This document shows, in pieces, positions 50,326-60,800 of a stretch of DNA of 64,000 bases (the first letter of the stretch is position 1; each line of letters starts with the position of its first letter). The notes beneath the pieces are model-generated. The model was given only the letters and a program-made list of their open reading frames with translations, made no database searches and was not told the origin of the DNA. Both the position numbers and the translations under genes were made by a program. Source of the DNA: Chrysaora quinquecirrha (taxonomy: Eukaryota > Cnidaria > Scyphozoa > Semaeostomeae > Pelagiidae); assembly GCA_014526335.1 (NCBI GenBank), contig JACTAT010000001.1:4268596-4332595 (forward strand), read 5' to 3'.

Positions 50326-53300
50326 ATGAAGTTACTCAACGTTATTATTTTCGGAGTGGTGATGCTGACGATAAGGAATGGTGCAGCTGTTGATGTCAAT
50401 ATTGCCGATCTCGGCATAGTGCGAGGTAAGGTATTTTGACTATTTTATTTTTTGCATTACACAACTTGCGAGCCTTGCAGGATGATGATGAACGAAAAAG
50501 AACAAACAGATGATAATGATGCTTTTATATACACCCCTTATACACCAAGGGAAAGATAGGGAAAATGCCGGGAGGAGCAGCTTAGTTGCTGGGGACAACA
50601 TACCGCTACACACAGGGTATCCTTTTTCACGATTTTGATTTTGGTAATAAAGAACGGTACTATAAACATAAATACAGCGCGCATGCTTATACAAACATTA
50701 CACAGACAAAGAGTAAAAATACTGACAAATACACGTGCAAACTACTAGACATAACACTTGACATAAAAGGGCAAAGTACTGTATTCCTCTTTCAGAAAAA
50801 TGCAAGGAGAACCATAAACAGTAACAGAGGCATCGCATAAGATTATTTTTCCACAAGCAAAGCCGAGAGCAAAGCCTTAGCCTTTTCATAAGGGATAAAA
50901 TTACCAAACACGGACGGGAAGAAATGACTTGTTGCTCTCGAGCATTTTCACTGCGTGTCAAAAAAACCCGGAAAATATCTCAGAGGTTCTTCTATTATAA
51001 CAAAGTGATTATGCAGTCGGGAAGATCCTCTTTGAAACATGGCATGTGGACTGTTGGAATGGAACATCTGGAATACTGGAATGTTGGAATATCGGCTTCG
51101 AGAGTGAAATTCTCCACTAGCTCTTCATCTTCATGCAGCCATAGAACTCTGTTTAGAACAGTTTATCTTTTTTCCCAAACAAGCTATTTCACTCTGAGCA
51201 AAGAACAACTCAATCTGGAACTAATTCCTTTCGTTATTACTTTGTCCCTCTTGTCATTTACAGGCCTAGTAACAGACCTGACCTCCTCTCTTTATTCCCA
51301 TTTTGTCAGTATGTCTGGTACAACAGATGACAATACGCTGAAATAGCCGAGTTGCAAATAGAACAGAAACAGTTGGTGCCGTCACAGTTTGCGCATTTCA
51401 ATTATCTTTTCTTATACATACTCTATTGTGCAAGAATGCATACTCTAAGATTCAGCTCCAATGTTCCAATATTCAACTCCAGCATTCCAGCATTCAACAT
51501 TCCATATTTTCAAGATTTCCTTAATGAACACAAGAAGTTTCATGTTTTCTTCAGAGCAAATTCTATTTTCCTTTTGTATGAAAGTAAAAGAACTTCAACC
51601 ATTTTCTCCTTTTCAGGCATATCAAGGAACATTGATGGTAAAACAATTGACATCTTTCAAGGCATTCCATATGCACAGCCACCCGTTGGAAATCTTCGAT
51701 TGAAGCCACCCGTCAATGTTTCCTCATGGAGTGGTGTGCGTAATGCTACGAATCCCAACATATTCTGTCCTCAGTGGCACATGGTGACACGCACAATCGT
51801 CGGCAACGAAGACTGCCTCTACTTGAACATATACCGCCCGGCCGGTATCAGCGCTGGATTTCCTGTTATGGTACGATTTGATAAGATATTGTTTGCTCGC
51901 CTCACCAAGTAACAACAGCAACCCGCGTGAGAAGGGTGCTCACTAGACTTACTACACGAGTCTCTAGTGTTATAGTTTACTCTCCCCTACTTTTGATTTG
52001 ACGCTCCTAAAGAGCGATTAATAAAAGACAAAACAACAGCATCGAGCAAAGTCTTGGGACTTAAGTCTTGGGACTTATGAAGTAAGTCTAGGTGCTAACA
52101 CGGATTCCCATCACATTTCTCGAAGGAGAATTCTCTCCACTTAAAGCAGAGGCAAATAGCCATAACAACTCGTTGATAACGGAATAGGATTGATATTATT
52201 AATACCAATACGCGTTTCATTCCCCTCAATGTGTTTCTTGCTATCTCGATAGGTATGGATTCATGGAGGGGGCTTTACTCTTGGCTCTGGCAGTGAATAT
52301 AATGGTGAAATGTTGGCGGCAAAACATCATGTCTTGGTTGTAACCATCAACTACCGCTTGGGTGTACTTGGGTTTTTCAATGTACCTGGGACAACTACTA
52401 AAGGCAACTTTGGGTTACAAGATCAAATAATGGCATTGCAATGGATAAAGTCACATGTGACAAGTTTTGGCGGCGACAAAGACATAGTGACGATATTCGG
52501 CGAAAGTGCTGGCGCGGCTAGCGTCACCCTGTTGATGCTATCGCCGCTGACTAAGGGGCTCTTTTCACGCGCCATCGCACAAAGCGGTTCACCAACTTGT
52601 CCGTGGGCAATTCAAAATGAGAATAACGAGAAATTCTCTAAAGATTATGCTTCGAAGCTTGGTTGTCAAGGCGACAGCACGACGCTGACAGCTTGCCTAC
52701 GCGGTAAAACATGGAAGGAAATAATGCAACAACAGATACTGCTCGAGGAGTCTCATCCAGTAGCTACACCATGCGTTGACGGCGATGTGATCAAGGCGTT
52801 CCCGCGCGATCAGTTGGAAGCAGGAACGCTCCCAATATCCTCCGTGGAACTTCTTTCAGGGTTCAATAAAGACGAAGGGACGATGTTTGTGCCTGTTCTA
52901 TCAGCATGGAACCAAACTATCTTCGACAATGGCTTGAAGAATGTACTCAAATGGCAGTTTAAGGATAACACTGACAAAGTCCTCCGAGCCGTGTCATACA
53001 ATTATGCGCATTATAATCAAAAGTCAGAATACCTGAAATATGCTTTAGGCATGAATGATTTCATAGCTGATTATCAATTCATCAAATGTGGAATTGACTT
53101 TGCTGCCGCATGGACCAAAGCAAATTCATATCTCTACGAATTCACGTATCTTCCACCACACAGAAGACTACCTCACTGGCTTGTCTCTCATGCCTTGGAA
53201 ATCGATTTCGTTTTTGGCAAACCTTTTTATGACAAGAATCACCCTGGTGGTAAAGCAATTTTGCTGACAAACTTCACACAAGGAGACAGGAATGTCAGCG

Positions 53301-53482
53301 CTGATATGATGTCAATGTGGGTGAATTTTGCACGGCTTGGAAACCCAGGAAACAACTGGCCCAAGTATGATACACAAACAAAACAGTATTTGAAGATCGA
53401 CCTTAATCCAGTGGTTCAGTCCAATGCCAGACCAAAGGCCATGGAATTCTGGGGAAATTCATACCAGAACTTGTTAAAATGA
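50326..53482 (+). CDS. Type-B carboxylesterase / cholinesterase-like, secreted or anchored
   Basis: Alpha/beta-hydrolase of the carboxylesterase family. Exons: 50326-50425, 51617-51870, 52253-53482, giving 527 residues as read. Residues 1-22 (MKLLNVIIFGVVMLTI then RNGAA) form a signal peptide. Family landmarks are DIFQGIPYAQPPVGNLR, the EDCLYLN box (before residue 108), an oxyanion-hole WIHGGGF, and nucleophile elbow GESAGAAS with Ser at about 203. The acid is Glu at about 326 (GFNKDEG) and His is at about 431 (SHALEIDFVFG, close to the acetylcholinesterase HGYEIEFIFG pattern). The full triad suggests an active esterase, unlike neuroligins. Substrate cannot be told. The stop at 53480 overlaps an ATG in the next frame that opens a C-terminal tail (see next entry). 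Confidence 0.95.
50426..51616. other. Esterase intron 1
   Basis: 1.2 kb without an exon. It contains TGGAA-rich sequence at 51050-51095 and TTCCA/ATTCC-rich sequence at 51455-51510 that are roughly inverse to each other, suggesting a foldback structure or eroded element about 450 bp long. No gene recognised. Confidence 0.45.
51871..52252. other. Esterase intron 2: nothing recognised
   Basis: 382 bp intron. The segment AAGTCTTGGGACTTAAGTCTTGGGACTTATG (from 52049) is a short tandem repeat. No coding sequence. Confidence 0.5.
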
Positions 53483-53637
53483 CTTCGAAGCGTTCAATGC
53501 CGTGTGTTAACATGACTTCGATGCCATGTGTTAACATGACTTGCCCTGCGCCAAAAATACCAGGGAAGGCAACGAATACGCAGCTCTCCATTGCACTAAT
53601 CGGACTCACTTTCGGAGTTATTCTTATGTTTTACTGA
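53479..53637 (+). CDS. Probable C-terminal membrane-anchor tail of the esterase, in the shifted frame
   Basis: The frame starting at ATG 53479, overlapping the esterase stop (ATGA), encodes 52 residues ending in a hydrophobic stretch LSIALIGLTFGVILMFY right at the C-terminus, preceded by a polar spacer (IPGKATNTQ). This is the shape of a GPI-attachment signal or tail anchor, as in GPI-linked cholinesterases. The junction is a run of four A (53476-53479). Five would fuse the two frames. The spacer has a tandem SMPCVNMT duplication. As a separate gene it would have no purpose I can name, so a one-base error or mutation is the better reading. Confidence 0.7.
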   Translation: MTSKRSMPCVNMTSMPCVNMTCPAPKIPGKATNTQLSIALIGLTFGVILMFY

Positions 53638-53887
53638 GTTATTTTTTTCGAAGTTATTTCTTTTTTAATTGGACATTGCTTTTACTAAAAGCCTTTTGGT
53701 CTAGGCTTTGCTAAACAATATTCGTTTTATTTCTTCGTGATCATGAACACTTTAAGGCACTTTAAGGACCAAAAGCCAGGACACTTAAACCGGATATTAA
53801 TCTTTGTGATGTATTAAGGTAGCTAGGCTAGTTTTTAGAATGCTGTGATTTTACTGAGACTGCTACTGCTGAAATTTGCATTAGTTT

Positions 53888-54449
53888 TGTTATACCACAC
53901 GATTGTCTGCTGTGGTATAAATAGTTGCGTGAGTAAAGACGACGAATGAGGAAACCAGAAATTGCACAAAATAACACAAATATAAATTACAAAAATTAAG
54001 ACACAGAATACCAATTACAGTTCAAGAAGCAGTTTGGCTTCTACGGAGCAGTTCGGCTCTATTATAACAACAATCTCGGCAATAATCACGGCTCGGCCAA
54101 TTCTTCATAAATCTTCGTCAATACTCGCGGCTTCACGACTAACTCGGCTAATATTACGACTAAAATAAACGGCTGATAAAACGACAAACTTAAACGGCAT
54201 ATGTATAACGGCAAGACTTCAGTGTTACGACAAGACTAACGACAGGACACTAACTAAAATTTACAAATCACTCACATTTATACGTATACGAAAACATAAA
54301 GAAATATTGCATCATCTGGTGCAATGCGGGGTATTACACCATCAACAGAAACTGAGTTAAGAACAACATATGACGTAATTGACTGGAAGAATCCATTACG
54401 TAATTGACGAGTTAAGAAATGCTACTGGGGAACTTCCTGTCTCACAACA
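53888..54449 (-). repeat. LTR A (3'-most on the sense strand)
   Basis: 562 bp. Differs from the other two LTRs mainly by one fewer A in a run near 53990. Its plus-strand left end has an inverted repeat TTATACCACA...TGTGGTATAA with an 11-base loop, which is the U5-side end of the LTR on the sense strand. Confidence 0.88.
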
Positions 54450-54974
54450 TAACTCCCCCCTTTGTAAACAAGCCTCCTGGCTTGCATTTTCTTGAAATTG
54501 AAAATTACTCGAACCATTGTCTCTTGGATTCTTGATCTCTTCCTTTGTGTTGGATAATGTCGGACGTAGTATGAAATTACAAACTTTTGTCATTGATCTC
54601 GCGACATTACAAATTGGTCTCTCAAAGAGGAATAAATCGTCTGATGTAATCAAGGTGTTCAAATTATTGTCTATCGATTCAAGTAGTTCTTTCAGCAGCA
54701 ATTCGAGTTTTTTAATCAATTTACACACAATTGTAAACGGCTCTGGTGATTCCTGTGCGTTCTTGTCTGTTAAAGGTTCTAATACGGCAATTGTTTTTGA
54801 ACGATCTGTTGATGTTGATTTTACCTCTTTTTCTGAAGTCATCACAAAGGATGTGTTTTTCCTGCGTTTCCTGCAGTACTTCAGGACATGCCCAACTCGC
54901 TTGCAATAATTGCAGATCGGAAGACCACATGTTGTTCGAAGAAACTTCAGACCAGAATTGCACAATTTTTCCAT
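54396..54974 (-). CDS. Gag-like zinc-knuckle ORF, internal copy 1
   Basis: 192 residues beginning MEKLCNSGLK. One CCHC zinc knuckle, CNYCKRVGHVLKYC (C-X2-C-X4-H-X4-C, about residues 21-34), is typical of retroelement nucleocapsid. The rest is serine- and lysine-rich without recognised domains. The ORF ends inside the adjacent LTR. It is a remnant or minimal nucleic-acid-binding protein of a non-autonomous element. Open frames on the opposite strand are shadows. Confidence 0.7.
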   Translation of the reverse strand: MEKLCNSGLKFLRTTCGLPICNYCKRVGHVLKYCRKRRKNTSFVMTSEKEVKSTSTDRSKTIAVLEPLTDKNAQESPEPFTIVCKLIKKLELLLKELLESIDNNLNTLITSDDLFLFERPICNVARSMTKVCNFILRPTLSNTKEEIKNPRDNGSSNFQFQENASQEACLQRGELCCETGSSPVAFLNSSIT

Positions 54975-55116
54975 ATTTTCTCAAGATCTTATGAACAGAT
55001 GATACGATAGCTACTTTGAATATAGAAAAGTTTCCAGTTATTTATCCGCAATGTTCTCAGATTTTCTCAGTTTTCCTGTCCTCTGCTTTCCTCACTTCTC
55101 CTCACACGGGCACCAA

Positions 55117-55679
55117 TGTTATACCACACGATTGTCTGCTGTGGTATAAATAGTTGCGTGAGTAAAGACGACGAATGAGGAAACCAGAAATTGCACAAAA
55201 TAACACAAATATAAATTACAAAAAATTAAGACACAGAATACCAATTACAGTTCAAGAAGCAGTTTGGCTTCTACGGAGCAGTTCGGCTCTATTATAACAA
55301 CAATCTCGGCAATAATCACGGCTCGGCCAATTCTTCATAAATCTTCGTCAATACTCGCGGCTTCACGACTAACTCGGCTAATATTACGACTAAAATAAAC
55401 GGCTGATAAAACGACAAACTTAAACGGCATATGTATAACGGCAAGACTTCAGTGTTACGACAAGACTAACGACAGGACACTAACTAAAATTTACAAATCA
55501 CTCACATTTATACGTATACGAAAACATAAAGAAATATTGCATCATCTGGTGCAATGCGGGGTATTACACCATCAACAGAAACTGAGTTAAGAACAACATA
55601 TGACGTAATTGACTGGAAGAATCCATTACGTAATTGACGAGTTAAGAAATGCTACTGGGGAACTTCCTGTCTCACAACA
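55117..55679 (-). repeat. LTR B (middle)
   Basis: 563 bp, flanked on both sides by internal sequence. Its sense-strand 3' end is followed by the PBS-like sequence of internal copy 1. Confidence 0.88.
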
Positions 55680-56204
55680 TAACTCCCCCCTTTGTAAACA
55701 AGCCTCCTGGCTTGCATTTTCTTGAAATTGAAAATTACTCGAACCATTGTCTCTTGGATTCTTGATCTCTTCCTTTGTGTTGGATAATGTCGGACGTAGT
55801 ATGAAATTACAAACTTTTGTCATTGATCTCGCGACATTACAAATTGGTCTCTCAAAGAGGAATAAATCGTCTGATGTAATCAAGGTGTTCAAATTATTGT
55901 CTATCGATTCAAGTAGTTCTTTCAGCAGCAATTCGAGTTTTTTAATCAATTTACACACAATTGTAAACGGCTCTGGTGATTCCTGTGCGTTCTTGTCTGT
56001 TAAAGGTTCTAATACGGCAATTGTTTTTGAACGATCTGTTGATGTTGATTTTACCTCTTTTTCTGAAGTCATCACAAAGGATGTGTTTTTCCTGCGTTTC
56101 CTGCAGTACTTCAGGACATGCCCAACTCGCTTGCAATAATTGCAGATCGGAAGACCACATGTTGTTCGAAGAAACTTCAGACCAGAATTGCACAATTTTT
56201 CCAT
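55626..56204 (-). CDS. Gag-like zinc-knuckle ORF, internal copy 2
   Basis: Predicted protein identical to the one at 54396-54974, including the CCHC knuckle. Identity between copies implies a recent duplication of the LTR-internal unit or gene-conversion-like homogenisation. Confidence 0.7.
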   Translation of the reverse strand: MEKLCNSGLKFLRTTCGLPICNYCKRVGHVLKYCRKRRKNTSFVMTSEKEVKSTSTDRSKTIAVLEPLTDKNAQESPEPFTIVCKLIKKLELLLKELLESIDNNLNTLITSDDLFLFERPICNVARSMTKVCNFILRPTLSNTKEEIKNPRDNGSSNFQFQENASQEACLQRGELCCETGSSPVAFLNSSIT

Positions 56205-56348
56205 ATTTTCTCAAGATCTTATGAACAGATGATACGATAGCTACTTTGAATATAGAAAAGTTTCCAGTTATTTATCCGCAATGTTCTCAGATTTTCTCAG
56301 TTTTCCTGTCCCTCTGCTTTCCTCACTTCTCCTCACACGGGGCACCAA

Positions 56349-56911
56349 TGTTATACCACACGATTGTCTGCTGTGGTATAAATAGTTGCGTGAGTAAAGA
56401 CGACGAATGAGGAAACCAGAAATTGCACAAAATAACACAAATATAAATTACAAAAAATTAAGACACAGAATACCAATTACAGTTCAAGAAGCAGTTTGGC
56501 TTCTACGGAGCAGTTCGGCTCTATTATAACAACAATCTCGGCAATAATCACGGCTCGGCCAATTCTTCATAAATCTTCGTCAATACTCGCGGCTTCACGA
56601 CTAACTCGGCTAATATTACGACTAAAATAAACGGCTGATAAAACGACAAACTTAAACGGCATATGTATAACGGCAAGACTTCAGTGTTACGACAAGACTA
56701 ACGACAGGACACTAACTAAAATTTACAAATCACTCACATTTATACGTATACGAAAACATAAAGAAATATTGCATCATCTGGTGCAATGCGGGGTATTACA
56801 CCATCAACAGAAACTGAGTTAAGAACAACATATGACGTAATTGACTGGAAGAATCCATTACGTAATTGACGAGTTAAGAAATGCTACTGGGGAACTTCCT
56901 GTCTCACAACA
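56349..56911 (-). repeat. LTR C (5'-most on the sense strand)
   Basis: 563 bp, the promoter LTR if the element is transcribed from the minus strand. It is followed directly (plus coordinates) by GTTT, the right half of the target duplication. Confidence 0.88.
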
Positions 56912-57878
56912 GTTTTATGCACTTAAGCCTTCTTTCTTTACATGAGTAAACAACCCTTAAAAATTGCAAACAGATTATCAGGCTTTTAAAACCAATGCAT
57001 GTCTAGTAAAAGTTTTTGTATATTATACTAGATACTACTATACCCATCTGGGGAGATTCTTTACGAAAAACCAACTCTTATGTTGGGAAATTGTCGCTGA
57101 CGACGCGTGGGTCACGCACTAAGCGCGCAAGATATGCCTGAGCCGCAAAACCATGGGCGCGAGCTAACCCTTAGACACTATGTAGTGGGAGCACGATTCG
57201 GGGTGGGAGCCCGAACGGGAGCAGTAGGTGAGTAGTTGTACCCTTTCTTGGCCTTCTTTGCCAGGGCGCGAATGGTGGCGCTAGCGCGTGTGCCGAGTCT
57301 TTACTCAACTCAAAAATTCAACTCTTTTATCTTCAAAAGCTCACCCTGGGAACTGAATCTAACCCAACTGGTTCTGGTTCATTCCCTTAGACAATTACAA
57401 TGAGCTGCTTTCGGTCAAATTCAAAATAAAAGATGATTATGATGATGAAACGAGGATGGTGATTCCCTTGTCAGATGATACGCTCTTGACAACAACTTGA
57501 CAACTTGACAACAAATTGTGGTTCCCAGATCATTCGTATCTTTGCTGTTGTTTGTTTGGTTACTTTTCGTTGTACAAGGTGGTTTATTGCTAGTGATCCT
57601 ATTAGTCAAATTATTTATTTTATCAATCGGACAGGTGTTTTGGCATCATACAAGATTAATTCTCCACACGAACGTTTTATATTGATGCAGAAAGTGCGAG
57701 AAGCTGACTCAGAGCTGATATCTCACTACTTCTAACTTGGCCTAATTTGCGAAAGAGACGGTCAACCAAAGCGATACAGTCAATTGAAGAAATCATGAAC
57801 ACGGACTTATCGCTATTTTGATAATCCAGATTAACTTCTTGTACGTTTGCGTTTGAGATTCTAGTTTGTGTGCGACTG
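56912..57878. other. Region upstream of CCDC181
   Basis: About 970 bp. A GC-richer, CpG-containing patch lies at 57085-57300 (GACGACGCGTGGGTCACGCA, GGCGCTAGCGCG) and could be promoter sequence for CCDC181. No exon recognised. The first ATG in the CCDC181 frame is at 57879; a GTG nine bases upstream in the same frame is not needed as a start. Confidence 0.45.
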
Positions 57879-60800
57879 ATGGAGGAAGAACAAGTCAAAA
57901 ACGACATCCCTGGCATTTCAGTTTCTGCAGCTTCTGATGAAGATCAACTTGAAGATCATGAGGGCGAGTTTAGCCTTATAAGTGATCTGCATGGTGAAGA
58001 TAAGAACAGGGAAAGGCGGTATTCTTCATCATCATCATCATCATCTTCTTCTAGTTCTTCTTCTTCAGACTCAGATGATGATGAGTTGAAAACATCACCA
58101 GTTTCAAATGAAAATAATGAAGTAGACAACCTTGCAGAGGGGACGGAAAACATCTCAATTGATGATAATGAAGATGCTGATAGTACCCATAAACCGTATG
58201 AAGTAGTAGGTGACAGGGTATTGATTGAAAAGGATGGGAAATTCGAGCTGGTTGATGTAGCTGATGTAAAAGCAGATTATTTTCAGATGATCGGTGTTGA
58301 CCATGAAAGTCTAAGGGAGCAAGAGTCTTTGGAAGAAAAACCTGCAAATAAGGATGAGAAGCAAAGTACTGCTAATGATAGCAATGAGATCAAACACGTT
58401 GATTCAAGTCCTGATAGAAAATCACCTAGACCGAAAACGTCCCCAGTCAAGACGAGTCCGAAAAGAGTTAAAAATGACAACAGAGTGACAAGTGCGTATG
58501 TGAGGAGGCAAAAGGATGAGTATTCACATATCAAATCTAGATATGCAATGACAGAGCAGCAGTTAGAAATGAAAAGAAGAAGGGAAGAAGCAATTGCTAA
58601 AAGAAAGCGGGAAGAAGATGAGAGGAAGAAAGAGGAAACAAACCAAAAACGACAAGATGCTGAAAGAGCTTTTCAGGTAACTATGCCAAAGACATTGCAC
58701 ATGGGGGGCTAGTGGGTGCACACCCATTTGGATTGAAAACTGGTGAAACATCTGAAATAGTATAGAGTCAATTACATATCCTGGTAACCACAGTGAAACA
58801 GGTTTTTTGGGTTTTACTAGCTGGCCATGTAAATATGAGTCAAGTGTACAGCCAGTGTACAAATTGTTAGGACTGGGCCCTGAGGGGCCTGTGAAATTGA
58901 AATTCTCTTTTATGCTACTCGCAAAACGTCCAAACGTATGATAAAGGACTCTGTGGGCAAACACTTCCTCGGGAGATAGATGGTCCTGCAGTCATCAGCT
59001 GAAACTTTTGTGCATAAGGGGTAATGACTTGTAAACATGAGTATGAGATTGGCACATTTGAAAGTCAGTCTCCTTCAGTCACTAGTAGGTATAAGCCCCC
59101 CAAAATTACTGTCAGGTCTGAAATTTAAGATTTTTTTATTCTAGACCAGTCATTTTACGTAACTGCTCATTTTGTCTAGGTATACATGATTCATGAAATG
59201 AGTCAAAATAAGAAAAATCATGTTTTGAGGTTTTGGTTGAGATTATTCTCAAATCGACCTGTCACTTGAATTTTTATTGCAAATTCGATAGTGATAGAGC
59301 CATTTGAAACAAAACTGGTGGTGCATTGTTCCATTATCTTGTATTTTCAATAATCCTTTTTATTTGGTACATATATTGTTTGGTTTGCTGATAAATATAT
59401 GGCTAACACGTATTCAGAGACACTTTATTCAAAGAACCTTTGATAATATATTCCCATATAAAATAATGTTATGTCACATATATTAATAATAAAGAAAAAT
59501 TGGTTCAGCGACAATGAACACAGAAAGTAAATTTCGCAATTACAAAATTTCTGCTCATATTTTGGAAAAAACAAATTAAGATGCAATACTCGTGTGACTG
59601 TATTTCAAATCCGCATAATGCACGGTGAAGTTCCGAAAACATGGGCGACTGCGACTCCGTACCTTGAAGCCTGGAATTCCATAAGGCTCGCAAAAGTGGT
59701 ACGCTCAGGGGTTGCGTTAACAGCATTCAACGTCCCCTTGTGAAAAGCGAATTTTTTCGTTCCCTAAATTGGAACTAGAATGGAACGATACGATTGCGTC
59801 CCCCCGTGAAAGGTCACATGTTAACCGATTTTCGCAAGATTTTAAGACGTGCTCATCGCGTAGATAAATCTTTAATATATTGAAAAAGGCTGCAGCCGAC
59901 AAAAACAGCAGAATAGTTTCCATCCAGCCTGATGACCGGATGATTACCGCGCGACTGAGTGAGACTTGTCGCACCAGCATCCCAGAGATCGTAACTAAGG
60001 AGGGGGGCTTTGGGATTTCACGGGTTGCGGGTTTGGCCGATTTCGGCCTCGGGTTTTCGGGTTTTCTTAAAAATCGTGCGGGTTTTCGAGTCAAGTTTAT
60101 TTAACGGGCAGCGGGTTTTGCCATTTTTCTAGTCCGGATTTCGGGAATTGTAGTAAAGATGTTCAGATTTTCGGGTTTTCAACCTGAAAAAGGATGTCAA
60201 TGGGTAAACTTCTAAAAACAGTTGTCGAAACTAAGGCCATCCGGGTTTTCGGATTTGTCCCAATTTTCTTCCGGGTTTTCGGGTTTTGATACCCCCCAAA
60301 GCCCCCCTCACTAAGAATAAGCAAAGCTTTAGCATTGCAAACAGAGCGATAAAGGACAGAATGCTTAAGAAAACCTTGAGACAAAGATGTTTGCATGTCT
60401 CTTGAATTATTGAACGTGCTGCTGTTGCACTTCTAGCTAAAGTACTAGCTTCCCGCGTGTGCCCGCCTAGGAAAATTGAACATTGGCGGCAGGAAACAAG
60501 TGCACAACCAGACTCTCTGCTCGACAGAGAAGTGTTTTTTGTACAGATGATGCTCTAGAATGCTGTATATATCATACATCTATATTTATCATGAATTGCG
60601 CCATTCGTGATAAATATGTAAATAAATATGTATACATAGGTATGGTGCTGAAGAAGGCTCAACATAGCCGAAACACGAAAAAAGGAAATTGAGAAGAACC
60701 TTGGGCTGTATGACTTGGAGAGTTAATCAGCGATTTCACTGAGCTCTATAGCGTAGTTGGCTCTCTACTCATGCAGCCCATGTTCGAATCCCACTTATGG

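Larger units (their letters stand above)
53888..56911 (-). mobile_element. Non-autonomous LTR retroelement: LTR-internal-LTR-internal-LTR
   Basis: Three near-identical LTRs of 562-563 bp (53888-54449, 55117-55679, 56349-56911) separate two near-identical internal segments of about 668 bp. On the minus (sense) strand each LTR runs TG...CA. A primer-binding site TGGTGCCCGTGTGAGG begins one base after the LTR, and a polypurine tract AAAGGGGGGAG precedes the next LTR. A 4-bp target duplication GTTT flanks the whole array (53884-53887 and 56912-56915). The internals keep only a gag-like fragment with one zinc knuckle. No protease, reverse transcriptase or integrase is present. The extra LTR-internal unit is best explained by unequal recombination between LTRs. 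Confidence 0.88.

Noticed and set aside
54517..54909. Plus-strand open frames over the LTR element internals (also 55747-56139)
   Set aside because: They are antisense to the zinc-knuckle ORF; PBS, polypurine tract and the knuckle all place the sense strand on minus.
57870..57878. Upstream GTG as CCDC181 start, adding three residues
   Set aside because: A eukaryotic nuclear gene should use the ATG at 57879, which fits the family N-terminus.
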